From Legionellaceae bacterium (GTDB lineage: Bacteria > Pseudomonadota > Gammaproteobacteria > Legionellales > Legionellaceae), in assembly GCA_029213075.1 (NCBI GenBank), contig JARGPO010000076.1:1-33878 (forward strand): a stretch of 33,878 bases of DNA, read 5' to 3'. The position numbers and the translations under genes are program-made. The notes below the pieces were generated by a model. The model ran no database searches. It was not told the DNA's origin and saw only the letters and a program-made list of their open reading frames with translations. This document shows positions 17,765-29,007 of this stretch, piece by piece. Position 1 is the first letter of the stretch; each line of letters begins with the position of its first letter.

Positions 17765-18313
17765 ATGTCGGATAATAGTACAGTTGCACGACCATATGCT
17801 AAAGCAATTTTTGAATTTGCTATCGAAAACAAGCAATTGGCAAAATGGTCAGAGACACTTGAGATACTAGCTTTGATAACTGAAGATCCTGCTACCAAGG
17901 AGTTTATCTCAAATCCTTCCACTACACATATGCAGCGTAGTGAGTTGGTGTTTTCAGTACTAGAGAAGCTTAGTCCTTCTGTTGATACAAGCTTTTCGTC
18001 TAATCTATTGAAGTTGCTAGCTGAAAATGGCAGGTTGCAAATAATACCTGATATTTGCTTGCAGTATTGTTTCCTTCGCGCAGAATATGAAAAAACTCTG
18101 GCGGTTGAAGTTGTGACTTTCTCACCATTAACAGCATCCCAAGAAGAAACTCTTGTTGAGAAATTAACTAAAAGACTACAACGTAGTGTCTCATTAAAAG
18201 TGATAGTTGATGAATCACTTAAAGGTGGGGCTGTTATTAGGGCTGGGCATTTAGTGTTTGATGCCTCAGTTGTAACCCAAATAAAGAAACTTAGCAGCAC
18301 TTTGGCTGCTTAA
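17765..18313 (+). CDS. atpH: F1Fo ATP synthase subunit delta
   Basis: 182 residues from the ATG at 17765, giving MSDNSTVARPYAKAIFEFA, which matches the family N-terminus; a TTG 15 nt upstream inside atpF is rejected. It links the b dimer to the top of F1. The C-terminal signature GGAVIRAGHLVFDASV is seen. Confidence 0.95.
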   Translation: MSDNSTVARPYAKAIFEFAIENKQLAKWSETLEILALITEDPATKEFISNPSTTHMQRSELVFSVLEKLSPSVDTSFSSNLLKLLAENGRLQIIPDICLQYCFLRAEYEKTLAVEVVTFSPLTASQEETLVEKLTKRLQRSVSLKVIVDESLKGGAVIRAGHLVFDASVVTQIKKLSSTLAA

Positions 18314-18335
18314 TGCTTAGAAGAGGATAGATTCC

Positions 18336-19889
18336 ATGTCAGAACAAGTCGCTTTAAATCCATCTGAAATTAGCGAATTAATTAAAAATAGAATTGAAAA
18401 ATTCCAGATTTCTTCCGAGGCTAGAGATGAAGGCAAGATAACCAGTATTAAAGATGGTATCGCTAGACTTCATGGTCTAGATGAAGTTATGCAAGGTGAA
18501 ATGGTTGAATTTCAAGATGGCGTCTATGGTTTGGCACTAAATCTTGAAAGAGATTCTGTTGGTGTTGTAATTTTAGGTGATGCAAGTGGCTTGCGTGAAG
18601 GAATGGTTGGTAAATGTACCGGCAAAATTCTTGAAGTGCCTGTTGGACCTGGACTACTTGGTCGCGTCGTAGATGCGCTAGGTAACCCTATCGATGGTAA
18701 AGGTCCAATCGAAGCAGCTGCGTATTCCCCTATTGAAAAAGTGGCCCCTGGAGTTATCGCACGTAAATCAGTTGATGAACCAGTTCAAACTGGTTTGAAG
18801 GCGATTGATGCTATGGTTCCAATCGGTCGAGGTCAACGTGAGTTGATTATTGGCGATAGACAAACCGGTAAGTCAGCAATTGCAATTGATGCTATTATTA
18901 ATCAGAAAAACACTGGTGTTAAATGCGTATATGTTGCCATTGGTCAGAAAGCATCTTCTGTTGCAACTATTGTACGCAAACTAGAAGAGCATGATGCCTT
19001 AAAACACACTATCGTTGTTGTTGCAGGAGCCGCAGATTCTGCAGCTCTTCAGTTTATTGCTCCTTATGCTGGATGTAGCATGGGTGAGTACTTCATGGAG
19101 CGTGGTGGTGATGCTCTGATAGTCTATGATGATTTAACTAAACAAGCATGGGCATACCGTCAAATTTCACTACTTCTAAGACGTCCCCCAGGTCGTGAAG
19201 CGTATCCAGGAGACATTTTCTATTTGCATTCTCGTCTACTAGAGCGCGCATCACGTATAAATGAACACGAAGTTGAGAAATTAACAAATGGTGAAGTTAA
19301 AGGAAAAACAGGTTCCTTAACCGCACTACCAATTATTGAGACTCAAGCAGGTGATGTATCAGCATTTGTACCAACCAATGTTATCTCTATTACAGATGGT
19401 CAAATATTCTTAGATGTTAACTTATTTAACTCAGGCGTAAGACCGGCGATTAATTCAGGTCTATCCGTTTCTCGAGTAGGTGGTGCAGCTCAAACTAAGA
19501 TAATGAAAAAACTTGGTGGTGGAACAAGACTTGCATTGGCGCAGTTCCGTGAGTTAGAAGCATTCTCTCAGTTCGCATCTGATCTTGATGATGTAACGAG
19601 AAAGCAATTAGAGCGTGGTCAACGTATTACTGAGCTAATGAAGCAAAAGCAATATTCACCACTATCTGTTGCTGAAATGGGTGTTACTTTATACGCAGTG
19701 GATAAAGGCTATTTAGATGATATCCCAGTTGCTGAAGTTTCAGCATTTGAGGCGTCGTTACATGGCTACATGCAGAGCCTGCATGCTGACTTGCTTGCAA
19801 AAATCAATGAAACTGGCGCATATAATGATGAAATTGATGCTCAGTTAAAAGCGGTATTAGAAGAATTCAAACAGACTGGTAGCTGGTAG
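18336..19889 (+). CDS. atpA: F1Fo ATP synthase subunit alpha
   Basis: 517 residues. Walker A GDRQTGKS is at 173-180, and the ATPase alpha/beta signature ([14 protein letters not shown]) follows at about 369-382. It is the regulatory nucleotide-binding subunit of F1. The start has AGAGGA upstream. Confidence 0.98.
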   Translation: MSEQVALNPSEISELIKNRIEKFQISSEARDEGKITSIKDGIARLHGLDEVMQGEMVEFQDGVYGLALNLERDSVGVVILGDASGLREGMVGKCTGKILEVPVGPGLLGRVVDALGNPIDGKGPIEAAAYSPIEKVAPGVIARKSVDEPVQTGLKAIDAMVPIGRGQRELIIGDRQTGKSAIAIDAIINQKNTGVKCVYVAIGQKASSVATIVRKLEEHDALKHTIVVVAGAADSAALQFIAPYAGCSMGEYFMERGGDALIVYDDLTKQAWAYRQISLLLRRPPGREAYPGDIFYLHSRLLERASRINEHEVEKLTNGEVKGKTGSLTALPIIETQAGDVSAFVPTNVISITDGQIFLDVNLFNSGVRPAINSGLSVSRVGGAAQTKIMKKLGGGTRLALAQFRELEAFSQFASDLDDVTRKQLERGQRITELMKQKQYSPLSVAEMGVTLYAVDKGYLDDIPVAEVSAFEASLHGYMQSLHADLLAKINETGAYNDEIDAQLKAVLEEFKQTGSW

Positions 19890-19897
19890 AGACTATT

Positions 19898-22152
<2,255 letters not shown>

Positions 22153-22169
22153 GGCAGTCGGAAGAAGAA

Positions 22170-22592
22170 ATGGCTATAACAACATATTTAGATATCGTGA
22201 GTGCAGAAAATGAAATATTTTCTGGTATCGTCGAGAAAGTTATTGCAACTGGTGAGCTTGGTGAAATAGGTGTTGTCCCTGGCCATGCTCCGCTGCTAAC
22301 GATCTTAAAGCCTGGTGAAATTAGAATTACTCTTCCAGGTGGTGAAGAGGATATTTATTATGTATCCGGTGGTATGCTTGAAGTACAACCGTATTATGTA
22401 ACTGTTCTTGCTGATTCGGTTGAACGTGCGGAAAATATTGACGAGGCGGCGGCTATGGCCGCTAAAGCTCGAGCTGAAGAAGCTATAGCTAATCAGAACT
22501 CAGAAATAGATCACTCTGTTGCAACTTCAGAATTGGCTATGGCAATGGCTCAAATACGAGTTTTGCAAAAGCTAAGAAAGACTATTAAATAA
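22170..22592 (+). CDS. atpC: F1Fo ATP synthase subunit epsilon
   Basis: 140 residues from the ATG preceded by GGAAGAAGAA. An earlier ATG at 22149 overlaps the atpD stop (ATGA) and would add seven non-conserved residues; homologues begin at MAxTxxLDVVSAE, which supports the later start. The beta-sandwich motifs [17 protein letters not shown] and [12 protein letters not shown] are present, followed by the C-terminal helices that inhibit ATP hydrolysis. Confidence 0.96.
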   Translation: MAITTYLDIVSAENEIFSGIVEKVIATGELGEIGVVPGHAPLLTILKPGEIRITLPGGEEDIYYVSGGMLEVQPYYVTVLADSVERAENIDEAAAMAAKARAEEAIANQNSEIDHSVATSELAMAMAQIRVLQKLRKTIK

Positions 22593-22610
22593 AAATCATT
22601 CTTGATTTTT
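22591..22610 (+). terminator. AT-only hairpin overlapping the atpC stop
   Basis: AAAAATCA and TGATTTTT form a perfect 8-bp stem around TTCT, with the 3' arm ending in five T's. The stem is weak (AT only) but sits exactly at the end of atpC. Confidence 0.4.
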
Positions 22611-22722
22611 AGAAGAAAGATTCATTTTCCAGCAAGGTTTTGTACGCCCTATCAAATTAGTACAAAATTTTGCTCTGGATCACTAGTATATCAAACACTT
22701 ATTGTTTATCATTGTTACGTTT

Positions 22723-22750
22723 AAAATGCCGAAGCTTTTTATGGCATTTT
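22723..22750 (+). terminator. Probable atp operon terminator
   Basis: AAAATGCC and GGCATTTT form an 8-bp stem with a 12-nt loop, the 3' arm ending in TTTT. It lies about 130 bp after atpC and before the next gene, so it is a good candidate for the main operon terminator. The remainder of this 283-bp gap holds no gene that I can support. Confidence 0.55.
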
Positions 22751-22875
22751 ACCTCAGATTATGTAATGAACTTAAGCTCGTGAAGATAGTAAATGGAATA
22801 CTATAGGTTTTAAATACTTTGAAAGGAAGATAGCTGATTTGCATATTAGAGTGATCGTTTATATTAAGGTGTAGA

Positions 22876-24309
22876 ATGGCAATTACAAAAGAATCATTAC
22901 GTGGCGCTAGGTCAAAGAGAACCCTTGCTAAAGCTGTTAAAAAGAAAGTAGCTATAATCGGAGCAGGTTGGTACGGCTTGAAGTCGGCAGATGTTTTTAA
23001 GCGAAGTGGTCTATACGATGTTGTTGTCTTTGAAAAAGGCAAAGATTTAGCTTCAGGAACTTCTGGTTATTGCTCGGGAAGAACTCATAAATTACCTACT
23101 CATTATTTACGATCAAAAGCTACTCAAGAAGACTGCCATCGTGACTTCGCTACCTTTTCAGAAAGAAACCCCAAAGTTTTAGTTGCCAATGATCGAGCTG
23201 TTCATGGTTTAGTTCACACAGATGCTCATGGCAATGATTCTAAAGCGACACTCGAGCAGTTTCAAACACTATATAAAACAGAGCCAAGCGTTAGAGATTT
23301 ATCTCAGTCTGAGAGTGGAATATCTGGTTTTCAAGATGCAGTTGTTTCAAGTGAGCCTAGCATATTGACAGGTCTTCCTCTAAAAGAAGAATTACGAGAG
23401 TCTTTAGTGGCTGCTGATATACCTTTTTTCTGTGACTATCCTATCTCAAATGTACGAAAAGAGCAGGATATGTTTACACTTCGTGGCCCCGACGGAGAGC
23501 ATCAGTTTGATGAGGTTGTAAACGCAACAGGTTTTCAAGCCTTTGTCCCAGAGGACTTTAATGATAATCCCTTGGGAATAGCTGCAATTTATCAACCTTG
23601 TTTAGGATTGTTATATGAAGATACAGTTCCGGGCTCAGAGCCATTTTCATTTTTGGCGGTAGATGGGGCGAATCCTAGTATTGTTCCCTTAGGAGAGAAT
23701 AGGTATATGCTTACGCATGGCACTCATACTCTACTTGCGTCATGTCATACTCCAGAGCAGGCAAGACTTGCTCTTTCTAAAGTAACTGATAATTTTGTTT
23801 CAGACGTTGTGAAACAAAGAACCGAAGATGATCTTCGTCGATATTATCCTGATTTTTTTAAAAGATATAAATTTTTAGGATGGCGTGCTGAGGTTCTTGC
23901 AAAACCACTTACTGATACTGAGTTTAGAGCTGGATTTGCATTTAAGGATTCAAGTGGGATTATACAGACGTTTCCAGGTAAAATTATTAACTCTGAACGA
24001 GTTGCGAAAGAGACCTTAGAATTAGCTGAAGGTATTGGTATTATTAATAGAGGTGGTTATTCTTATACAGAAGATGGTGGCTTGGCTAGAGGAATCGCTG
24101 AGATTTCAAAGCAACCTACTGGTGCTCAAAAGCATTATACCGGACGTACGAATCCATACCCTCATCTCTTGCAAAGTGGAGAAGATGAAAGTTGTTCATC
24201 TACGTTTAACTCGTCCTCTTTTTGGAAAAAAGATAGTGCTCCAATACATAGGAGGTTGAGAAGCAACAGTGAGGAGTTTAGAGATTATTTTTCTAAAGCT
24301 CAATTATAG
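22876..24309 (+). CDS. FAD-dependent oxidoreductase with LRSN-type C-terminal tail
   Basis: 477 residues, ATG with AAGG upstream. After a basic N-terminal 24 residues comes a Rossmann FAD site, VAIIGAGWYG (GxGxxG at 29-34), ending with E53 in VVVFEKG for the adenosine ribose. The fold type is DAO/NAD(P)-binding flavoprotein; NATGF (about 221) is a second dinucleotide-domain motif. The substrate is unknown. The last 45 residues are not oxidoreductase-like: Ser-rich, then FWKKDSAPIHRRLRSNSEE (449-467), closely resembling the tails of the two kinases at 1024 and 2785. There is no signal peptide. It stands alone between the atp operon and a histidine kinase gene starting 30 bp later, which may be co-transcribed. 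Confidence 0.82.
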   Translation: MAITKESLRGARSKRTLAKAVKKKVAIIGAGWYGLKSADVFKRSGLYDVVVFEKGKDLASGTSGYCSGRTHKLPTHYLRSKATQEDCHRDFATFSERNPKVLVANDRAVHGLVHTDAHGNDSKATLEQFQTLYKTEPSVRDLSQSESGISGFQDAVVSSEPSILTGLPLKEELRESLVAADIPFFCDYPISNVRKEQDMFTLRGPDGEHQFDEVVNATGFQAFVPEDFNDNPLGIAAIYQPCLGLLYEDTVPGSEPFSFLAVDGANPSIVPLGENRYMLTHGTHTLLASCHTPEQARLALSKVTDNFVSDVVKQRTEDDLRRYYPDFFKRYKFLGWRAEVLAKPLTDTEFRAGFAFKDSSGIIQTFPGKIINSERVAKETLELAEGIGIINRGGYSYTEDGGLARGIAEISKQPTGAQKHYTGRTNPYPHLLQSGEDESCSSTFNSSSFWKKDSAPIHRRLRSNSEEFRDYFSKAQL

Positions 24310-24339
24310 TCTGTCATTTAATGAAATTGAGAATCTATA

Positions 24340-26313
24340 ATGTTCAATGAATTGTTGACGTCACATAAAGTTGAAGTCACAGCAGCAGATCAAATTAAGT
24401 TGCTTCTTAACTCTTATAATCTGCCTATGCTGGCAATTGATTCAGAAGCAGGCGTTTTGGATTGTAACGCTCACTTTTTAGATATCTATGATATTACCCT
24501 TGAATATATTCAAAATAACAATTATTTTGATTTGTTTAATCAAAATGAACTGTCGCTACCAGCCGATTCTATCGAACAATTACTTGAAAAAAGCCCTAAT
24601 AAAATTACATTTCATCGAGTTTTTCAAAAAAGTTCTCTTCAGTATTATCAATGGACCGCATTCCCTTTAGAGCTAGGGATATCTGAGCCAGTGTTTATTA
24701 TACTGGCGCACGATGTTACTTATCTTTTGGAAATGGCAATAAAAGAGCAGTTGTTGCTTGATTCTTTAATTGACTCTGTTCCAGCTCAGATTTTTTGGAA
24801 GGACAAGTCTTTGTTGTATTTAGGGTGCAATAAAGGTTTTGTTAAGTCTTTAGGGTTAAGAGACAAAAAGCAAATTATCGGTAAATTAGATTTTGATTTA
24901 CCAGTTGATATGGGAGATAGTGCTTCTTTTAGAGAAGATGACCTGCAGGTTATTAACTCCAAAAAATCCAATCTTAATATTGAAGAAGTACAAACCTTAA
25001 AGTGTGGTCGAAAGCGCGTATTATCTACAAGTAAAGTTCCGTTATTTGATGATAATGGTGAAGTATATGGGGTGCTTGGTGTATATCGAGATATTACAGA
25101 CCAGAAAAAATCAGAGCAAGATTTAAAAGATGCCATTTTGCGTGCTGAGCAGGCCAATTATACCAAGTCTGAATTTATTGCGAATATGAGCCATGATATT
25201 AGAACACCTTTAAGTGGTGTTGTTGGTATGTCGCAGTTATTGGTTGATATTTTGGTTGATTCAGAGCAAAAGCAACATGCAAAGTGGATTCATGAATGCG
25301 GTGTGCAACTTCTTGGTTTGTTAAATGATATTTTAACGGTTGTTGCAGCTGACAACACTAATGATAAAGAAGAAATAAGTACGGAAGTTTTTAGTTTGAG
25401 ACAATGTGTAGATGATCTTATTCAACTCGAGAGGCCATCAACGTCAATGAAGGGTATTTCATTAGATGTTCATATTGATAATAATGTACCAGAATATTTG
25501 GTTGGTGATCGTCCCGCATTATATCGCATTCTTCTTAATCTTTTGGGTAATGCAATTAAATTTACTAGTGTTGGTTCTGTAAGCATTAAAATAAAAACAA
25601 TAAAGAAAAACTCTGATAATATTAAGATGCAATTTAGTGTGATTGACACCGGAATTGGTATTCCTGATGAGTTGCAAAGTAAGGTGTTTGATCGTTTTTA
25701 TAGAGCTAATCCATCTTATAAAGGTGTTTATTCTGGCCATGGAATAGGTCTGCATATAGCTAAATCCTACGTTAATCGTTTAGGTGGAGATTTACAATTT
25801 AATAGTAAGGTTGATAGTGGAACTACTTTCTATTTTGAGCTATCTTTTGATATATCTGAAGATAACAATCTAAATGTTATTAGCCAAGATCTGGATTTAA
25901 AAAAGCAGAAATCAGTTCAAACTCTCCATGATAATACGAATTTACCAATTATTTTGTTAGTAGAAGATAATTATGTTGCTCTTAAAGTTCTTGAAAGTAT
26001 TTTAAAACTCCTTAATTTAGGTTTTGTGAGTGCGAATGACGGAGAGAGCGCCTTGGAGATTGCCACTAGGCAAAACTTTAATTTAATTATCACGGATATT
26101 GGTTTACCTGGTATTTCTGGGAACGAATTAACGCGAAAAATTCGTGATTGGGAATCCATGCATAATAAAGAACCTATTCCTATTATTGGTTTAACTGCTC
26201 ATGTTCGAGAGCAAATAAGAGATGAGTGTCTTAATTCTGGGATGAATGATGCTTACAGTAAACCAATGGACCTCGATACTATGAAGGAAATAATAAGTAA
26301 TTTTATTACTTAG
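24340..26313 (+). CDS. Cytosolic hybrid sensor histidine kinase (PAS-PAS-HisKA-HATPase-REC)
   Basis: 657 residues. Two PAS domains (about 20-135 and 145-260) precede the dimerisation helix with phospho-acceptor H285 in NMSHDIRTPLSG. The ATPase domain has N404 in LLGNAIKFT, DTGIGIPD, FDRFYRANP and GHGIGLHIAKS. A C-terminal receiver has D586 in ITDIGLPG and the conserved K in YSKPMD. There are no membrane segments, so it senses a cytoplasmic signal through the PAS domains. It lacks an HPt domain and no separate response regulator is nearby; the output must go through a phosphotransfer protein elsewhere. It lies 30 bp after the flavoprotein gene, which might supply a redox cue (inference). Confidence 0.92.
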   Translation: MFNELLTSHKVEVTAADQIKLLLNSYNLPMLAIDSEAGVLDCNAHFLDIYDITLEYIQNNNYFDLFNQNELSLPADSIEQLLEKSPNKITFHRVFQKSSLQYYQWTAFPLELGISEPVFIILAHDVTYLLEMAIKEQLLLDSLIDSVPAQIFWKDKSLLYLGCNKGFVKSLGLRDKKQIIGKLDFDLPVDMGDSASFREDDLQVINSKKSNLNIEEVQTLKCGRKRVLSTSKVPLFDDNGEVYGVLGVYRDITDQKKSEQDLKDAILRAEQANYTKSEFIANMSHDIRTPLSGVVGMSQLLVDILVDSEQKQHAKWIHECGVQLLGLLNDILTVVAADNTNDKEEISTEVFSLRQCVDDLIQLERPSTSMKGISLDVHIDNNVPEYLVGDRPALYRILLNLLGNAIKFTSVGSVSIKIKTIKKNSDNIKMQFSVIDTGIGIPDELQSKVFDRFYRANPSYKGVYSGHGIGLHIAKSYVNRLGGDLQFNSKVDSGTTFYFELSFDISEDNNLNVISQDLDLKKQKSVQTLHDNTNLPIILLVEDNYVALKVLESILKLLNLGFVSANDGESALEIATRQNFNLIITDIGLPGISGNELTRKIRDWESMHNKEPIPIIGLTAHVREQIRDECLNSGMNDAYSKPMDLDTMKEIISNFIT

Positions 26314-26420
26314 TCACCCCAGGTTTTTATCCTTAGGCGCTTAGCGACGAAGGACCTACTGTCTTGAAAGACAAGCCATAATCATTTATTTTAAAAAAAG
26401 TGATTTTCAATTTGTATATC

Positions 26421-26437
26421 AGTATTTTAATAATACT
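26421..26437. promoter_or_regulatory. Small inverted repeat upstream of the T1SS operon
   Basis: AGTATT and AATACT flank TTAAT, about 75 bp before the first gene of the secretion operon, in a 199-bp gap that must contain its promoter. It could be an operator or a chance AT-rich palindrome. A second short stem (TGTCTT/AAGACA) lies near 26360, closer to the histidine kinase end. Confidence 0.25.
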
Positions 26438-26512
26438 TTCTTAATAAAATCTATGGAATTATATATAAATCAGGCTTACAATTTAATTGTGTAGTAATCT
26501 AGGGAGAGATTT

Positions 26513-26833
26513 GTGGTTTATATCAAGCGCGATTCTAATAATAAAATAGTTGCGATATATGGTGAAAAGACCTCTGATGTAACAGAGGAGATAGCTCAAG
26601 ATGATAAAGAAGTAATAGAGTTTTTATCTAGTTGCAATCTTGATAATCAATCAGAACTTGTTAAGTCCGATCTGGATATGATTAGAGTTGTTGAAGATTT
26701 AGTTCAAATATTAATAGCTAAAAATGTTATAGCTATAACAGATTTTCCCATAGCCGCAATCCAAAAATTATCACAACGCGGTAAGATACGGTCTGAATAT
26801 ACTGGGTTATCTGATATTGTTGATAAACTATGA
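26513..26833 (+). CDS. Small conserved protein of LapBC-type secretion operons
   Basis: 106 residues from a GTG start with AGGGAGAG upstream. It starts VYIKRDSNNKIVAIYGE and has the core SDLDMIRVVEDLVQILIAKN, then ITDFP-x-A-AIQKL. This matches a small protein found next to LapB/LapC-type transporters in Pseudomonas and relatives, often mislabelled as tryptophan synthase beta-like; it has no PLP lysine or TrpB fold. Its function is not known to me. The stop overlaps the ABC transporter start (ATGA), showing tight coupling to the secretion machinery. Confidence 0.75.
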   Translation: MVYIKRDSNNKIVAIYGEKTSDVTEEIAQDDKEVIEFLSSCNLDNQSELVKSDLDMIRVVEDLVQILIAKNVIAITDFPIAAIQKLSQRGKIRSEYTGLSDIVDKL

Positions 26834-28995
26834 CGAAGAATAAAAAAGATAATTGGAATGTTACAGATGAAATAACGGCAACTCACGATCCGTTATTGTA
26901 TTGCCTGTTATTATTAACAAAACACTATAATGCCCCATGTTCAGCAGCGTCGCTGACTGAACGGTTGCCATTGATCAGAAACTGTTTGACTCCAGCTCTA
27001 CTAATACGTGCTGCAGAACGAGCAGGACTTGCTGCTGAAGTTAATAAACTAGGGTTAGATAATATTAGTGATCTGGCTCTTCCGGCAATTTTACTATTAG
27101 AAGATGGCGATGCATGTATTTTATATGAAAAAAATGGTGATAAAAGTACCGTAATAATGCATAACGTTGGGCAGGGCAGAGTAACTATTGATAATAGTGA
27201 GCTTGAAAGTAAATATATTGGATATGTTATTTTCATAAAACCTATCTATCAATTTACTGAACGCACGGAAGAGACAGCCAAGCCAAATTCTAAAAACTGG
27301 TTTTGGGATATTGTTAAAAAATCATGGCCTGCATACGTTGAGATATTGGCCGCTTCTTTTTTGATTAATATATTTGCCTTGGCTATTCCATTATTCACCA
27401 TGAATGTATATGACCGGGTTGTCCCTAATCATGCTATTGAAACCATGTGGGTCCTTGCTAGTGGTATTGGTTTAATATTTTTGTTTGATGTATTTCTTAA
27501 GTCACTGCGCGCATATTTTATTGACACAGCCAGTAAGAAAATGGATGTAACAATGTCTGCTGTGATATTTGAGCACATACTTGGCATACAGATAGATTCC
27601 AGGCCAACTTCTGTAGGGGCCTTTGCTAATACTATCCAGTCTTTTGAAGGGTTTAGAGATTTTATTACCTCAACAACAATAACTGTGCTAGTAGATCTTC
27701 CTTTTGTCTGTTTATATTTGCTTGTAATTTATTATGTTGGTGGTGCCCTTGTTATCGTACCAGCTTGTGCAATACCTATAGTTTTCATTTTAGGAATACT
27801 ACTGCAGCCACCTTTAACTAGATTAACAAAATCATCTTTTGCGTTATCGTCTGAAAAACAGGCAACTTTGATCGAGTCATTAGCTGGTATAGAGTCGATT
27901 AAAAGTAATGGTGCTGAAGGTATGATGCAAAGACGTTTTGAGCAAGTTGTTATTTATGCTGCTTCTGTAGGAGCGAAATTGCGCCTACTTGTAAATTCTA
28001 GTGTTAACGTAAGCGCTTTATCTCAGCAAATATGTAATGTGATTATTGTTATTTTTGGGGTTTATAAGATTATTGAAGGGGATCTAACTGTTGGTGCTTT
28101 GATTGCTTGTACCATCTTGTCAGGTCGTTCACTTGCTCCAATGGGACAAGTATCAGCTATTTTTACTAGGTATTATCAATCAGTACAAGCTTTTCATTCT
28201 ATTAACGAAATAATGCAGTTACCAACTGATGTTATTGAAAAAAAACATTATCTGCATCGTCCTAATTTAGAAGGTAATATTGATTTTAAAAATGTTGAAT
28301 ATCATTATCCTAACCAATTACAGCTTGTTCTAGATAATGTTTCTTTTAAAATTAAAGCAGGTGAAAGAGTTGGGATTATTGGTAAAATTGGTTGTGGAAA
28401 ATCCACAATTGCGAAGCTACTTCTTGGGCTGTATAAGCCTGATAAGGGCAGTATTAGTATTGATAGCACAGATTACTTGCAACTAAACCCTGCTGACTTA
28501 CGAAAACAAATAGGTTATGTGGCGCAAGATGTGGTATTGTTTTATGGTTCTATCAAAAATAATATTACCCTGGGTGCGGCAACTGTTGAAGATGATGTGG
28601 TTTTAAGGGCCGCAGAGCTTGCTGGAGTTACTTCTTTTACTAAAAAACATCCTGACGGTTTTGATAGACAAGTTGGAGAGAGAGGCAATCAATTATCTTC
28701 AGGACAAAGACAAGCTGTTGCTATGGCGAGAGCGCTTTTATTATCACCGAGGATTTTGATCCTTGATGAACCCACGGCCTCTATGGATGACAGTACCGAG
28801 CGTGAAATGTGTAATAACCTTAAAGGATATCTAACTTCAAACACTACCTTAGTTTTAGTTACACATAAAATATCAATGCTTGATTTAGTAGATAGGCTTA
28901 TTGTGCTTGATAATGGTAAGGTTGTTGCTGATGGACCAAAAGAGGCGGTGATAACGGCGCTTCGAGGACTATCAAAGACAAAAGACAATAAATAG
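26830..28995 (+). CDS. Type I secretion ABC transporter, LapB/HlyB-like
   Basis: 721 residues. The N-terminal C39-like domain (about 15-130) lacks the catalytic cysteine of true bacteriocin peptidases: HDPLLYCLLLL replaces the DCGxxC stretch. It is therefore a substrate-docking domain, as in RTX exporters. A six-helix membrane domain (about 165-430) follows, then the ATPase: Walker A GKIGCGKS (518-525), signature LSSGQ (622-626), Walker B ILILDEP and H-loop TH. It would export the RTX adhesin encoded convergently at the right end, through the adaptor that follows and a TolC-like pore not in the window. Confidence 0.93.
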   Translation: MTKNKKDNWNVTDEITATHDPLLYCLLLLTKHYNAPCSAASLTERLPLIRNCLTPALLIRAAERAGLAAEVNKLGLDNISDLALPAILLLEDGDACILYEKNGDKSTVIMHNVGQGRVTIDNSELESKYIGYVIFIKPIYQFTERTEETAKPNSKNWFWDIVKKSWPAYVEILAASFLINIFALAIPLFTMNVYDRVVPNHAIETMWVLASGIGLIFLFDVFLKSLRAYFIDTASKKMDVTMSAVIFEHILGIQIDSRPTSVGAFANTIQSFEGFRDFITSTTITVLVDLPFVCLYLLVIYYVGGALVIVPACAIPIVFILGILLQPPLTRLTKSSFALSSEKQATLIESLAGIESIKSNGAEGMMQRRFEQVVIYAASVGAKLRLLVNSSVNVSALSQQICNVIIVIFGVYKIIEGDLTVGALIACTILSGRSLAPMGQVSAIFTRYYQSVQAFHSINEIMQLPTDVIEKKHYLHRPNLEGNIDFKNVEYHYPNQLQLVLDNVSFKIKAGERVGIIGKIGCGKSTIAKLLLGLYKPDKGSISIDSTDYLQLNPADLRKQIGYVAQDVVLFYGSIKNNITLGAATVEDDVVLRAAELAGVTSFTKKHPDGFDRQVGERGNQLSSGQRQAVAMARALLLSPRILILDEPTASMDDSTEREMCNNLKGYLTSNTTLVLVTHKISMLDLVDRLIVLDNGKVVADGPKEAVITALRGLSKTKDNK

Positions 28996-29007
28996 AAGAG
29001 ATTATAT

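Noticed and set aside
17463-18300. Minus-strand open frames opposite atpF and atpH
   Set aside because: They are opposite well-conserved ATP synthase genes with correct family motifs; low-complexity Ser/Cys-rich translations are typical of antisense frames.
26513-26833. Tryptophan synthase beta-like label for the small T1SS-operon protein
   Set aside because: It is far too short, has no PLP-binding lysine motif, and its conserved core matches the T1SS-linked small family.
26830-27230. N-terminal domain of the ABC transporter as an active C39 peptidase
   Set aside because: The catalytic cysteine position is occupied by proline in HDPLL, so it fits a degenerate docking domain.
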